A model generated the notes under the pieces. It saw only the letters and a list, made by a program, of their open reading frames with translations, made no database searches and was not told the origin of the DNA. From Chinchilla lanigera (Eukaryota > Chordata > Mammalia > Rodentia > Chinchillidae), in assembly GCF_000276665.1 (NCBI RefSeq), contig NW_004955501.1, forward strand, positions 6,138,687-6,202,686: a stretch of DNA of 64,000 nt. The letters are read 5' to 3'. Every line of letters begins with the position of its first letter. The first letter of the stretch is position 1. The position numbers and the translations under genes were made by a program. Positions 45,040 through 55,967 of the stretch are shown piece after piece.

Positions 45040-45480
45040 ACTCATCCATAAAGAAGGATAAACTTGGGACATTTCTAGTTAAATAGATGCCCGTTGAGAC
45101 CATACTCTTAAGTGAAGTAAATTGGACACACATGTGTAAATATCCATCGTCTCTCTCTCTCTGGTGTGAGAAACTGAAAGTGTAAATAAGAATGAAAATG
45201 TATAATAGAAATTGGGAGATAAGAAATTGTTCAAAAGGAAAGGGGAACTGGGGAGGGGGGATGGGAAAGGAAGAGAGGGCAAATAAAAAAATGAGGAAAG
45301 AGGAATAAAATGTAAGCAAAGTTTTGTAAATAGGGAGGGGAAGAGGGGTTGGAGGGGAGAGGAATGCAAGAAAAAAAAGGGATCAAGATATATTATGTAC
45401 AGGTGCAAATTCTCTATGAAGAATGTGATCATTATGTATATCTGAATTATACCAATAAACTTAATTTAAAAATAAAAAAT
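45040..45480 (+). mobile_element. L1 3'UTR-like tail with G-rich tract
   Basis: A purine-rich stretch with a four-tract G motif at 45242-45265, then ATTATGTACAGGTGCAAATTC, GATCATTATGTATATCTG and ACCAATAAACTTAATTTAAAAATAAAAAA. A polypurine tract and A-rich end suit an L1 3'UTR. Confidence 0.55.
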
Positions 45481-45619
45481 TTGTAGTAAAAATTAAATAT
45501 TTAGGTATATATTTACCTTACCTACAAGCTTAATAGTTTATATACTTAGGATGGTTGGAAATCTAAAATATTCTCCTTTCTGTCGTGCTCTTTTTCTTCT
45601 CATACAGAAAATGTGGGCT

Positions 45620-45745
45620 AGCTGACCATGGTCATGCAAGCCTATAATCCCAGCACTCAGGAGGCTGAGGCAAGAGGATTGCTGTGAGTTCACGGCCAGC
45701 CTGGACTACGTAGTGAGACCCTGTCTCAACAAAATAAACAAAAAA
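45620..45745 (+). mobile_element. B1-type SINE
   Basis: Sense B1: TAGCTGACCATGGTCATGC, ATCCCAGCACTCAGGAGGC, GGCCAGCCTGGACTACGTAG, GAGACCCTGTCTCAAC. Confidence 0.88.
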
Positions 45746-45906
45746 GTGGTATCACCTTATAGTAAGGATCATCTAATAAGCAAGTTAATGTGGATCCTCT
45801 TTGCTCCTAGTTTAAAAGCAGTCAGATTTAACCTTTGATAGTTCTCCAGTGTGTCAATGAAAAAAAAACATATAAGAACAACCCGACTGCTCCATGGCCC
45901 TAAATT

Positions 45907-45910
<4 letters not shown>

Positions 45911-45948
<38 letters not shown>
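45911..45948. repeat. (TG)19 microsatellite
   Basis: A pure TG run. The His-Thr open frames on the minus strand are artefacts of it. Confidence 0.96.
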
Positions 45949-45951
<3 letters not shown>

Positions 45952-46849
45952 TTCTCTCAGTTGAAAAATATTCCAAATTTGGTTCATAACATGAATTTCT
46001 GTAAGGTGGTGAAAGAGAGTGATTCAGTGGGAGAAAATTCTGTGACACCCCAATAAAATGGCTCGGGGCCATGGGGTGCAGAAAGGAGGGAGGTACAAGA
46101 AAGTCAATAGCTTCTGTGACCTTCTCCCTGAAAAGACAGTGCCTACTTCTAGGACTGATCCTAGAATTTTGTCTGTATTTATTAACTCTCTGCCCAGAAT
46201 TGGCCTTCAAATGAGCAGACTTCTGCAGGGCTTAAGAACACATTGTATGTTTTCAGTCTTCTCACTTCTACATCCTTCCATGGGCTGGTCTTTATCATGA
46301 GGCTCTTCTCTCCACTCTGCCTCCAGGTATTTGAGAGCAAGATTAGCTAGGACCATATTTTAGTTCTACTTCATCATGTTATCATCCATGTAAGGGTTCG
46401 GTGAAAGCATTAACTACCCCAACTGTACAGAACTCACTTTCTCTGTAACTATTCATTGAGAATGAGGTCTCTGTGTTGTTGCTTTCCTACTCTACAAATT
46501 CAGAGATCTAAAAACTTACATCTGCAATTACAACATTTGCAAAGTGAAATGCAGGGCCCTCTTGCTAAAAAAAAAAAATTACTGTGAATTTCAAGATAGC
46601 GACAGCAGAGCACTGAAACAAGCATGGGGTCTTCTAAACAATGGGATTGTGTGACTGCATGCTCAGGCTGGCCCTGCCTGCCTACAGCTATTGTGAATGC
46701 CGGCATGGGAGGGAAAACTATACCTCCCAACCAAGTCAGAAAAAAAACTTTGGGAGTACTATTTTAACCTGGTCCCTTCTTTGCTTTTATCCACCAACCC
46801 AAGAGTTCTGGTGACATTTCTCTTTCCAAGAAAATGCCAATAAAAGCCT
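45949..46849. other. Intronic sequence, nothing recognised
   Basis: ACP3 intron 9. No exon or clear repeat seen. Confidence 0.4.
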
Positions 46850-47115
46850 CAAGTTTTTCTTTTTTATACAGTGGAGTAATACTGCATTGTATAAAAATAC
46901 CTCATCTTTTTTTCTCCATTCCTCTGTTGATGGGCTTTTGGGTTGTTTCCATGATTTAGCTATGACAAATTGCACTGCTATAAACATGGGTGTAAATATA
47001 TCACTGTAATATGATGTTTTTAGTTTTTCTGGAAAAATACCCAAAAGGGGAATAGCTGAGTTAAGTGGGACATCTAATCCTAGTTTTGTGAGGAATCTCC
47101 ACACTGATTTATGCT
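46850..47115 (-). mobile_element. L1 3'-end fragment, antisense
   Basis: TATACAGTGGAGTAATACTGC, TGTTGATGGGCTTTTGGGTTG, GCTATAAACATGGGTG, AATACCCAAAAGGGG and GAGGAATCTCCACACTGATTT match the L1 3' end in reverse. It parallels 81-415. Confidence 0.75.
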
Positions 47116-47119
47116 TACA

Positions 47120-47275
47120 TTTTTTTTCTTGACCAATTTTGCATGTTTATATCTGATAATCTGAACAACTAATTTGAAGACAATATGCAGTAGAACAAGC
47201 ATTGTTGAATTCCTACCATGTTGTTTAGTGAAGCTCTGTATCATTTCTAATGTTTTATATTATATTTTATTCTCT
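47120..47275 (+). repeat. Unnamed repeat, copy B
   Basis: TATCTGATAATCTGAACAAC, AATTTGAAGACAATATGCAG, AACAAGCATTGTTGAATTCC and GAAGCTCTGTATCATTTC. Homologous to copies A and C, and tandem with C. Confidence 0.65.
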
Positions 47276-47480
47276 TTAATTGTTCAATCAATCTTGCATT
47301 CTTACATCTGGTAATCTGAGCAATTTCCCTGAAGATAACAATATGTAATACAACAACCATTATTAATTCCTATCATCTTGTTTTGAGATCCTATATCGTT
47401 TTTATTGTTTTTGTATTGTTTTACTTTTGTTTTTGTTATTATTTTGTTATTGTTTTTTCTCCTCTTTAAAATAAAAGCAT
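47276..47480 (+). repeat. Unnamed repeat, copy C
   Basis: CATCTGGTAATCTGAGCAAT, CTGAAGATAACAATATG, ACAACCATTATTAATTCC, TATCATCTTGTTTTGAG, then a T/G-rich stretch and CTCCTCTTTAAAATAAAAG. Confidence 0.7.
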
Positions 47481-48203
47481 CATACCAAAGAAAATGCCAT
47501 TGTCACACCAGATGCAAATTCTTAGTGTGATGTAGTTGATAGTAACAAGTTTTTCCTGGTTTGCCCCAGACTATTCCCATTTCAGCAATGAAACTCATGT
47601 TTCAGGTGTCTCTCAGTGCTGGGTAAACTGGGGCACTTGCCCTCTCTTTGATCTTTCTGACGAGGTCAAGCTAGTCATCATGGAGGGTTACACCAGACCA
47701 CAAAGAGGTAAACATTGCTCAGAAGTTGTGCTTTAAGCATCTTGACTGGTAGATATGAGTCACCAGAAGATGCATGGATGTGTTTGAAGTCTTTAATTGA
47801 AAGACTACTATTACGTGAGCACCACACAACTTAATTTTTCTCTTGGCATCTTTTAAGCTGGTTTTCCCCCCAAGACAATAATGTATGTCTGCATAGTTCT
47901 AAGACTACCTCAATGTTTTTAAGAAGAAAAATCTAATTTTTGTGACTTAGGATAATTTGAGTGACTTAGGACTCAAATTTTTCTTTTGCTATGCACGTAA
48001 ATTACTTCCCAAATCTTTTAAAGCTTCATAGAAACAAAGAAAAAAGAGCCACGATTACCAAAGATACCGTTACACCATTCTTCCCTCTGAATATAAAACC
48101 AAACCTGAAGGCAGGCACAACCCTGAAACCCACGATAACAGTAATAATTACAAAGCCTGGGCACAATGATACTGACTTTCAAAAGCACTTCTCAGGTACT
48201 TAC

Positions 48204-48307
48204 CTCTTTTCAAGGTACAATTCCATCAAGTGACAGGAAGCATAAGGAGGTAGGATTCCATTGTAAACATCCAGGGCCATTTGTAGGCCACTCACAGTAG
48301 TGTCATG
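48204..48307 (-). CDS. ACP3: ACP3 exon 9: catalytic His-Asp exon
   Basis: Acceptor CTTCCCTCTGCAG, donor GAG/GTAAGT. It encodes residues 289-322 and two bases of codon 323. It starts with [12 protein letters not shown]: His289-Asp290 of the precursor (His257-Asp258 of the mature enzyme) is the conserved HD pair of histidine acid phosphatases, with the Asp acting as proton donor to the leaving group. Cys313, partner of Cys215, is present. Codon 323 becomes Ser (AG plus T from exon 10) where human has Gly. Confidence 0.97.
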
Positions 48308-48479
48308 CTGCAGAGGGAAGAAACAAATCATTCTTGATCTTCATCTCTGGTTCAGATTTACATTCACAAGGCATCAGCACTTGTAGGACACCACGATGAT
48401 TTCTGGTTCAGTTAAATCTCCAGTACTCCCAATCACTGGTGAGTAAGAAGGTAAGGGCTAATTTGGGTGAGCATCATTG

Positions 48480-48625
48480 TGAGCTATTTATTATTTCCAT
48501 GTCAAAGATGAGGAAAGGAAGACCCAGAGAAATTAAGTAACCTGCTTAATGTCACGCAGTTCAAAGACAGAATAAAGTAAATTTGAATCAAGTCTTCTGG
48601 TTTTAAATCCTGTGCCTTCACCAGG
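48480..48625 (-). mobile_element. MIR SINE
   Basis: Antisense MIR landmarks: GATGAGGAAAGGAAGACCCAGAGA, AAGTAACCTGCTTAATGTCACGC and AATTTGAATCAAGTCTTCTGG. Confidence 0.65.
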
Positions 48626-48849
48626 ATGAGTATATCTCTGCTTTTGCTTATTTCATTGATTTTCATTATATTGTAATTGTATTTTTATCATAACATTTGA
48701 TTTTATAGTTGCAGAATAGTATATGAGGCCATAAATATGTAGGAAGGCAGAAAATATGAGGAGCTAAAGAGTACATCTTAAAAATAGTTGTAAAGTTAAA
48801 TGTTTGCCTCAGAGTGGCTGGAAGGCACAGAAGAGTGTTTTGGGCACTG

Positions 48850-48925
48850 GTTGGCTACCTAAACTTAGGCACCCTCAACTTCCACATCTGTAAAATGGGG
48901 ATAACATTTGACTGCCTACACTGTA
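48850..48925 (+). mobile_element. MIR SINE fragment
   Basis: CTTAGGCACCCTCAACTTCCACATCTGTAAAATGGGGATAAC is the conserved MIR 3' half. Confidence 0.6.
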
Positions 48926-49391
48926 TGCCAGCATTCATATATTCAAAAGTGGTTAGAACCAATTTAATAGAGAAAGACAAAGAGTGACTCATATGACTTG
49001 CTAGAAGTCACTCAACAAGTTAGAACTGTAAAATAGGTTAGAAACTTAAAAAAATCAGCAGAATCAGCTGATTTCAGGCCCATCTCTCTCGAAGTACTGT
49101 TCCCTGCTTTCTCCCTAGTTCTACTGTTAGTCCATTCTGTGTAGAGATATTGACAAAAAGCAAACTTCCCTGTGTCTTCATTTCACTATTTACTTTCTTG
49201 CATGAATGAAAACATGGCTTCCTCTACCTGAAGCACAGCTTCCCTTGCAACCTGGCTCATCCTTCTTGCTTTCCTGTTGTCGTCCTAGTTTTAGGCCTCA
49301 TTCCCATTTTCTAGCTAATACGTAAGCTTGCTATACTATATCCAGTCAGTCATGCTATGGGAGGAATGATTCTTTTGTTTCCTTGTTTTTT

Positions 49392-49500
49392 AAAGACAGG
49401 GTCTCGCAGTGCAGTTCAGATTGGCCTTGAACTCACAGCAGTCTTCCGCTTCAGCCTTCCAAGTGCTGAGATTATAGGTGTGCACCACCATGCCTGGCTA
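49392..49500 (-). mobile_element. B1-type SINE with 12-bp TSD
   Basis: Antisense B1 without the duplicated block (AAAGACAGGGTCTCGCAG...GTGCACCACCATGCCTGGC). It is flanked by GGAGGAATGATT at 49360-49371 and 49501-49512. Confidence 0.9.
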
Positions 49501-49689
49501 GGAGGAATGATTTCTGAAATATGCCCCCTATCCTGTGATCCTGCCGGCCTCCCCTGAGAAAATGCCTCAGGACTTCTCCCTGGCTTCATTGTTCTTCTGC
49601 ATTGTCCCCAAGAAACACAGGACAAGAGAGCTTTAAGCTGCCTTCCAGTTCAGACATTCTGAAGCTCTGTATCAGGGATGTCTAATAAA

Positions 49690-49890
49690 ACTTTCAGTGA
49701 TGATAGAAGTGTTCTATGTCTATGCTGTCCAATTCAGTAGCCACTGGCTGTATGTGGCTATTGCACACTTGAAATGTTGCTAGTGCAACTGAGGGACCTC
49801 ATTTTTATCCAGGTAATTATAATTAAACTGAAACCTACACATGATTGTGAGGTTCCGTATTGGACAGTACAGTCAACGTCTAATGTAGTT
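49690..49890 (+). mobile_element. Ancient MER-type DNA-transposon fossil, tentative
   Basis: GCTGTCCAATTCAGTAGCCACTGGCTGTATGTGGCTATTGC, CACTTGAAATGTTGCTAGTGC and TTGGACAGTACAG form a well-known mammalian repeat layout, with CTGTCCAA and TTGGACAG as inverted ends. Family name not assigned. Confidence 0.55.
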
Positions 49891-50140
49891 TATCCAGATA
49901 ATGTTCCTGGCCTTCCACTTCTGCCCTAAGAATTCCCTTCATGTGAGGTGTCCCTTACTAACACCTTCCACCTTGATGTGTTGATGGTTGTCTCATCCAG
50001 GATGCCTCCGTGCTCCTCTTCCCCACCCTCCTGCAGCAGACAGGATGGCTACCTTTTGTAAGCCACCAAAACATTGCTTGTATGGCATTTCTGTACTGGT
50101 TTGTATGGTGTTTACATGTCTATTTGTCTTTCTCTTTTTG

Positions 50141-50218
50141 GCAGTGCTAGGGATCAAACAAAGGACCTTGATCATGCTAGGCAAGCAGTCTGCTAACTGA
50201 GCTACATCCCCAGCCCTG
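50141..50218 (-). mobile_element. ID-type SINE
   Basis: GCAGTGCTAGGGATCAAAC...ACTGAGCTACATCCCCAGCC is an antisense ID. Confidence 0.82.
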
Positions 50219-50409
50219 TTTGTCTCCTCAGTATCAGTGTTAGACTGTAAATTCTTCAAGGACCAGAATGGCTTATTTAATTCTGAAAGCTTTGGCAGAA
50301 GTAATCACTGTCTGGATGTGATGGAGACAGAGATGAAGATAAGGCCCCTGCATACCAAGACAGTACACTCTTAAACAAGAAGATGTTAAATGAAGACAAA
50401 AATACTCAC

Positions 50410-50492
50410 TGCAGAGTACATGATAAATTTTTTGTACTTTTCTGGCTGAGTTGCACTCTTCATGTGATTCAGGATTTCGTTAACCAGGACAC
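50410..50492 (-). CDS. ACP3: ACP3 exon 8
   Basis: The acceptor reads CTTCTTTAAG, a short polypyrimidine tract, and the donor GCA/GTGAGT. It completes Gly261 and encodes residues 262-288 (VLVNEILNHMKSATQPEK, then YKKFIMYSA). With exon 7 it makes the stretch equivalent to human PAP 248-286, which forms amyloid fibrils in semen. Compared with human from memory, positions 273, 277-279 and 283 differ. Confidence 0.97.
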
Positions 50493-50624
50493 CTTAAAGA
50501 AGACAGATTAACAATTCAGCTGAACAGAGCACAGGCTTATATTTTGGTGTAAGAGCTTTTTGTCTGCTCATAATTGAGATTTTGACTGCAAGGATTCAGT
50601 AAGAAAGGCAAAGACCTAATTTTG

Positions 50625-50725
50625 TTTGAGCATCTGCAGCGTGCTAGGTAACATGACTTACACAAATGACTTTACTGAATCCTTAGCCTGTCCCTAAGGA
50701 AGCTGAAGCCTAAGTACATATCATG
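50625..50725 (-). mobile_element. MIR fragment
   Basis: GAGCATCTGCAGCGTGCTAGG, TGACTTTACTGAATCCTTAGC and AGGAAGCTGAAGCC follow the antisense MIR order. Confidence 0.5.
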
Positions 50726-51229
50726 TGCCTTAGACCTCTGGGAAATCAGAGCTGGATTGCTGGATTCTCTACTGGGTTTTGTTAATGCTCCAGTTAGGAA
50801 GGAGGCTGATAAACTTGGGAGGAGCTCCAGATCCCAAAACAGTGTTTAGCAGGGATCTTTGCCCAAGCAGACCTGGAAGGACAGCATGGCAGGTACTTCT
50901 CTGCCTCTGCCTGCTCCCACACTCTGGCGGTCGGACCTGTGAGAGGCCAAGGGAGAAAGCAGCTCTCCAAATGTGTGCATAGATCATGGGTCTTTTCTGT
51001 GGGGCATCTCTTTAGGTATCCTGGGGTCACTACTGGGCTGCAGCAAGTGTTTTATCTCTCTTATATCATCTCTGTCATCAGTAGAGGAGGACTTTTTGCC
51101 TCCAGATCGAAAGACCTAACTCTTGTTGCTCCTGAGGCAGTGAAAGGCGACACACAGCTCACGCACTCCATCCTATTTGCAGTACTGAAGCCTGTACCTC
51201 GTAGGCCATTATGTGTTTTCTGTAAGACG

Positions 51230-51401
51230 GTACTGAGGATTTGCACTGAACTGTCTCCCCAGCCACTTTTAAGAATTTTAAAGTGTAAAAGGTCTCACTA
51301 AATTGAGACAGGGTCTCACTAAATTCCTAAGTTACCCAGACTGGGTTTGAACTCGAGATCCTTTTGCTTCAGCCTCCCAGAGGGCTGGGATTACGTGTGT
51401 G

Positions 51402-51444
<43 letters not shown>

Positions 51445-51456
51445 CCACACCTGGCT
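51230..51456 (-). mobile_element. ID-B1 composite SINE with embedded (TG)n
   Basis: Antisense ID part (GGTACTGAGGATTTGC...GTCTCCCCAGCC), then an antisense B1 part (GAGACAGGGTCTCAC...GGGCTGGGATTAC). The B1 ACAGGCGTG segment has expanded into (GT)n at 51395-51442 before CCACACCTGGC. Confidence 0.75.
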
Positions 51457-51669
51457 GCCAGAATCTATTTTGAGGCCATGCTGCTGCCCCAGAGACTCCA
51501 CAACTATTTCTATTGAGGATTTCAAAAGAAATTCCTTGTGTCTCCAGTGTTCTTGCTACTGTGTGTGGGTTCCCCTGGCCTGAGAATGACCAGTGGGGTT
51601 TATTAACTTTTGATAATAGGCGGGCACTGATGTTACTGACTGTACTGCCAGACTCGAGTCCACTCAAAG

Positions 51670-51755
51670 TGAGCAGCTAGGATGCACAGACACCGTGCTA
51701 GGTGGCTTACACAGGGCATCTTCCCTCCGAAAGCTCATTAAACTATAAGGAGAGG
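51670..51755 (-). mobile_element. MIR fragment
   Basis: GCTAGGATGCACAGACACCGTGCTAGGTGGCTTACAC and the following CTCATTAAACTATAAGG resemble antisense MIR. Confidence 0.45.
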
Positions 51756-52089
51756 AACTGCACAACAATACTCACAATATTTCTGCAGTGGCTGGATTTT
51801 ACTGGATTGTGAACACAAGAAACTGGATACTGCATCTCTAATGGTTCTAAATCTGCCTGCCCCAACAAATATTGTCCTCTACAGTATTTAGGGACATTAG
51901 CTTGATCCTCATGCCATCTCAGTACCAAATTCTGTTGCCAGGTGTCTGGAGTATTGACAGCAACTTGCCTTTTGTCACAGATGCCTTTGGGCAGATGCAA
52001 CCTTGGTAATGATTATAGTATCACTCTTGTCATGGGCTATTTCCTTTTCCCAAGAATGAGGTGGTAACACTATTATCTCTAGGCTCTGG

Positions 52090-52250
52090 CGCATCAGTAT
52101 TCTGTCCTATAGAGGGGGAAACTAAGACTCAGGCTCAGCAACTTACCCAAGATTATACAACTTGTAAGCAGGAGAGGTGGGCTTTGAACCCAGTATATCA
52201 AAAATCTATGTTCATAATCATTAGACCACAGTAGCATAAAATCAGCTTCT
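52090..52250 (-). mobile_element. MIR SINE
   Basis: Antisense MIR: GGGGGAAACTAAGACTCAGGC, AACTTACCCAAGATTATACAAC, GTAAGCAGGAGAGGTGGGC and TTTGAACCCAGTATATC. Confidence 0.8.
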
Positions 52251-52319
52251 AAGTTCCCTGTGGCATCGTTTACTAAGTGGGTATACACTAGATATACACT
52301 TCACATCCTTCATTCCTGA

Positions 52320-52560
52320 GCTACAGTAAAGCTGACAAACCTTTTCCATTTGCCAGATAACAGCCAGATGGAAAATATCTTGGGCTTTGTGGGCCATAAG
52401 ATCTGTCACAACTTTTCAATTCTTCAGTGGTAGTGTGCCAGCAGTCATCAACAAGGCATAAATGAACGAGTGTGCTTATGTCAGTAACTTTGCTTACAAA
52501 AATAGGAGTGGGCTGGATTTGGCTTGTGGGCAGTAGTATGCAAACCCATGGTCTACATCA
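52320..52560 (+). mobile_element. hAT-Charlie-type fossil
   Basis: GCCAGATAACAGCCAGATGG, AAATATCTTGGGCTTTGTGGGCC, ATAAGATCTGTCACAAC, CATAAATGAACGAGTGTGC, and GGGCTGGATTTGGCTTGTGGGC match a well-known non-autonomous hAT repeat layout. Exact family not assigned. Confidence 0.65.
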
Positions 52561-53999
52561 CGAGTGGATTGATATATGATCCTAAACAACTCTTGGGGAT
52601 TTTGGGGGGTATGATTTGTGTCCTTGCTGAACAGCATCATTTCTGAAACCAACAGAGTTCTGGCAAAGGCCAGAGGAAGCCGGTCATAGCCCTGATGTTC
52701 TTGTATTCCATGTCACCCGTACAATGGATGTTTTCTGTGTTTAATTGCTTCATCATTACACAAGCATGTAGTTGGCAAATCTCTCTTGCCTAGCCAGATC
52801 TGAACAAAAGGCTGAGCTTGGGCTTTGGCAGAATCATGCAGGAAACAGTTTCCTGGCTTATCAGTGGTGCGTGACCGGCTCCAAAAAGAAGGGCAGGTGG
52901 GTTCCCATAAATACCAGCCTTTAGAGACCATCTCAGGGTAGGACCCTTGTAGACACAATCTAGTTTACTCCCTTTCTCAGACAGGGAAAGTAAGATCCAG
53001 GGAGGGGAAGTACATTCCTCGCATATAATCCTCTAGTAGCTAAAGGAGGAAAAAGGAGGAAACATCAACAAGCTCTTAGGCCAAGCCCTTTCCTTATTTA
53101 CACATGTGTCAGCCAGTATCTAATGTCAGATTATTGTCATCTCCTGTTTTGTGTAGGGCATACTGGGATTTAGTCAAATGCAGATTTTAGTTCAGCTGGC
53201 CTGAGTAGGGTCTGAGACCCTGCGGGTTGAGTCAGAGCTGGGAGAAGCTAGTGCTGCGGGACAATGGGACTACACTCCGAGCAGTGCGGGTCTGGATCCC
53301 TGTGTCCACCATGGTGAGCTCGGCGGAAACACGTCGAGAATTCCACCTCTGCTGTCTGGTAGGACTGAGCCACAGGCTGGTGCCTGCGGAGCCAGAGATG
53401 AAGCCTGGCGGTTATGCGACCACAAGTGGCCTTGCATCTTTTGTAGTAGAGCACAGAGAAGACTGAGCTTCGTCCTGGGGCTTTCTTCCACACAGAGCCT
53501 GTATCCTGCACGGTAATTATGCCAACCTCCAGGGCTCCATCTAAGCCTCCTGTTTGGATATGCTCCACACCTCAAGGGCTGGGCTTGTTGTTCATTCCCT
53601 CAGTGGAGACAGGGGCTTGAACGTTTCTATCAAGTCTCTCTCTGTGCCGCACAAGCAGGACTTCTGTAAGAGCAGGTCTACAACCTCCTCACGTCATTAA
53701 CTGCCACTGCCCTGAAGGATTAACCCCAACCTACTTTGTTCATCTCACATGAATTTGCTCCTGACGAGTCTGGTTTCATACCTCATTAGCTGTTCTCCTG
53801 GTTACGGGCAGCCTGCTGTCCTGGCTGTAGCTGGTTCGTCCTCTGGTGACGTGAACTTTCTCTCTAGTTACACAACCCCGAGAGAACATCCACCCCATCT
53901 TCCCAGCCCCTAGAACGCTCTTTTGCAGTCTCTTGGGGTTCTGATGAACCTGTCCTGCCAGGTGGGAAGCAGCACCCGGCAATGGCTAGAATCCTGAGG
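52561..53999. other. Intronic sequence, nothing recognised
   Basis: ACP3 intron 7. Several 80-105-codon open frames (53227-53575, both strands) are not bounded by splice sites I trust and match nothing I know. Confidence 0.4.
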
Positions 54000-54420
54000 T
54001 GATTGTATTGGTTTCCTCAAAATGTCTGGAATGTATTTCCAGCCTGACTTGGAACCTTTCCCTAAGGCCTGGGTTTCCCCACTAGGTCAATCTTTCACAT
54101 GATGGACCTTCTCTTGCTGTTTATCTTTAATTGGTTTTAATGCTACATTAATCACATGTGAGCCACACCTAGTGTCTTGGCCTGGCCACTCAGCAGCCCT
54201 GACCTATATGCCATTCTGCCTGGTCTTGGCTTCTTTCTTAAAACTCGCCTGGCCTGATTACAAGGGTGCTACGGCCCACTGCCTGGGTCTGCCTTTATGA
54301 TGGCACGGTGTCCCAGGCTATCAACAGCCAAATTGAACCAAGAAGTGGCATCACTGGGAAATAAACCTCAATATGTCTCAACACCAATAAACTTGTCATA
54401 GCTTATCAACTGCAACAGGT
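54000..54420 (+). mobile_element. Possible LTR, unassigned
   Basis: The segment begins TGATTGTATTGGTTTCC, ends with AATAAACCTC and CCAATAAACTTG polyadenylation-like motifs and a CA terminus near 54418. No clean TSD was found. Tentative. Confidence 0.35.
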
Positions 54421-54689
54421 GTTAATTTACAGTGCACAGTTAGCCTGCAAAATACCTTGTTACTTTTAACAATGCTTGCCACGCAGGGGTTCAGGGAAAC
54501 AAGCCACTTTTGTCAAAGCTCCCATGTGAAAAATTCATCCTGCAGGCTAAAGCAATTGATTTTCCTGGGACTTAGATACAAATCACTGATTATTTCATCT
54601 GGAAGAGATGGAAAGGACAATTTAGCTTTAGCCCAAAGCTTTTATTTTCCAGGTGGGAAAATGAAGGCCCAGAGTGAGTAATACTAATG

Positions 54690-54905
54690 ATTAGAGTAAC
54701 ACAACATTTACTTGTAGTACATTAAGTTCCAGATGCTGCCTGTTCTAAGCTTTTTGGGTACGTATATTCATTTTAGCCCTTGCTACCTGTGACGTAGGTA
54801 TTACTATTGTCTCCCTCTTGTGGAATGGAAAAGGGTGCAAGAGTGATTGACCTGTCTGAAGTCACTCTATGGATTTGGGATAGGACTGGAACACAGAACC
54901 AGATC
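54690..54905 (-). mobile_element. MIR SINE
   Basis: Antisense MIR order: CCAGATGCTGCCTGTTCTAAGC, ATATTCATTTTAGCCCTTGC, GTGACGTAGGTATTACTATTG and TGACCTGTCTGAAGTCACTC. Confidence 0.65.
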
Positions 54906-54951
54906 ATCCAACCATAAATCCATATACTCCCCTCATTTTTAAAATACTTAC

Positions 54952-55084
54952 CCCCTTGGAGTCTGGATTTCTCTTTCTGCTTATGTATTCCATAGAGGGA
55001 CAGGAGGGATAATTCTGATAATTCTCTCAATGTAGTCATGGTGTCCTTTGTGGCCCAGGAGGGTAAAGTGAAATTGTGAACTCC
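54952..55084 (-). CDS. ACP3: ACP3 exon 7
   Basis: Acceptor TTATTTGCTACAG, donor GGGG/GTAAGT. 133 nt encode residues 217-260 and the first base of codon 261. N220 in HNFT is the second conserved N-glycosylation site. TLRELSELSLLSLYGIHKQK forms the helix leading into the KEKSRLQGG loop and is nearly identical to human as I recall it. The first codon is GGA (Gly) where human has Ser. Confidence 0.97.
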
Positions 55085-55163
55085 CTGTAGCAAATAAAAA
55101 AGAAGAGAATATGTGTGCATTTTTTATGATAATCTTTTTTGTTGACTTTGAAAACATTCTTCA

Positions 55164-55303
55164 GCTGGGGGTCGTGGTGCACACCTGTAATACCAGCACT
55201 TGGGAGGCTGATGCAGGAGGATTGCCACAAGTTCAAGGCCAGCCTGGGCTACACAGTGAGTTTTAGTCCAGCTTGAACTACAAAGCAAGACGATATCTCA
55301 AAG
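55164..55303 (+). mobile_element. B1-type SINE
   Basis: Sense B1 (GCTGGGGGTCGTGGTGCACACC...duplicated block...GACGATATCTCAAAG), lying 80 bp upstream of ACP3 exon 7 in the gene's own direction. Confidence 0.88.
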
Positions 55304-55967
55304 AAAATGAAACCATCCCCCCACCCCAAAAGAATGATTCCCTTTCATCTCTAAGAGCTATGGGGGCTAGCCTTTCTTCCCCTGCCATTTCTTTCTAAGA
55401 ATTTATATTATGATGTGCAGTGATACTGAATTTTTAGAAGAAAAATTTACAGAAACTGACTAACTTGCCCCTTTCTACCACAACCACTGGCTTAACTCTA
55501 GGTCAGTGTGTGATTCTTATTTTGTGGAGCAAGTGTACACTATGGCAAAGATGGACCATGTTCCTTTAAGAAAAGTTTAGAAACCTTTCTATAAGTCTGT
55601 GGGGAATGTAAAGTCCAACAGGGTTAGATGACATTTCCTTAAAATCCAGATGAGGCCAGTTAGGAGAGGGAATGTATTTCTGGAGCCTTTGATAACATAT
55701 GCCTGTCCCTACGAATTTCTAGTTTCCTGACTTGGATGGTTGGTACACGGTAAATAGTAGGGCAGGTAGAAACCTTGCACCAGAATCATTACCGGTTAGG
55801 GAGGGTTGATTAGTATTCCCCTAGTTTTAAATCCTGTGGAGGAGGAAAATGTGGAGGGAGGGAGAGATCATGAAAGGGGAGAGCAAAGTGAAATGATAGA
55901 GGAGAAATAAGCAAGATACCACAATCCGTGGCCTCATTATGGAACAGCTCAGATTAAGCTACAGCAA

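Noticed and set aside
45038..45432. Two overlapping 93-117-codon frames rich in Phe, Pro and Ser
   Set aside because: They are the complement of the purine-rich L1 3'UTR-like tail.
17795..51442. Regularly spaced short repeats as a possible CRISPR array
   Set aside because: The repeated units are dispersed SINEs and dinucleotide runs in a mammalian genome; no array with spacers exists.
53227..53575. Overlapping 79-106-codon frames on both strands, suggesting an exon
   Set aside because: No ACP3 similarity, no matching splice borders, and ACP3 exons 7 and 8 on either side already join in phase.
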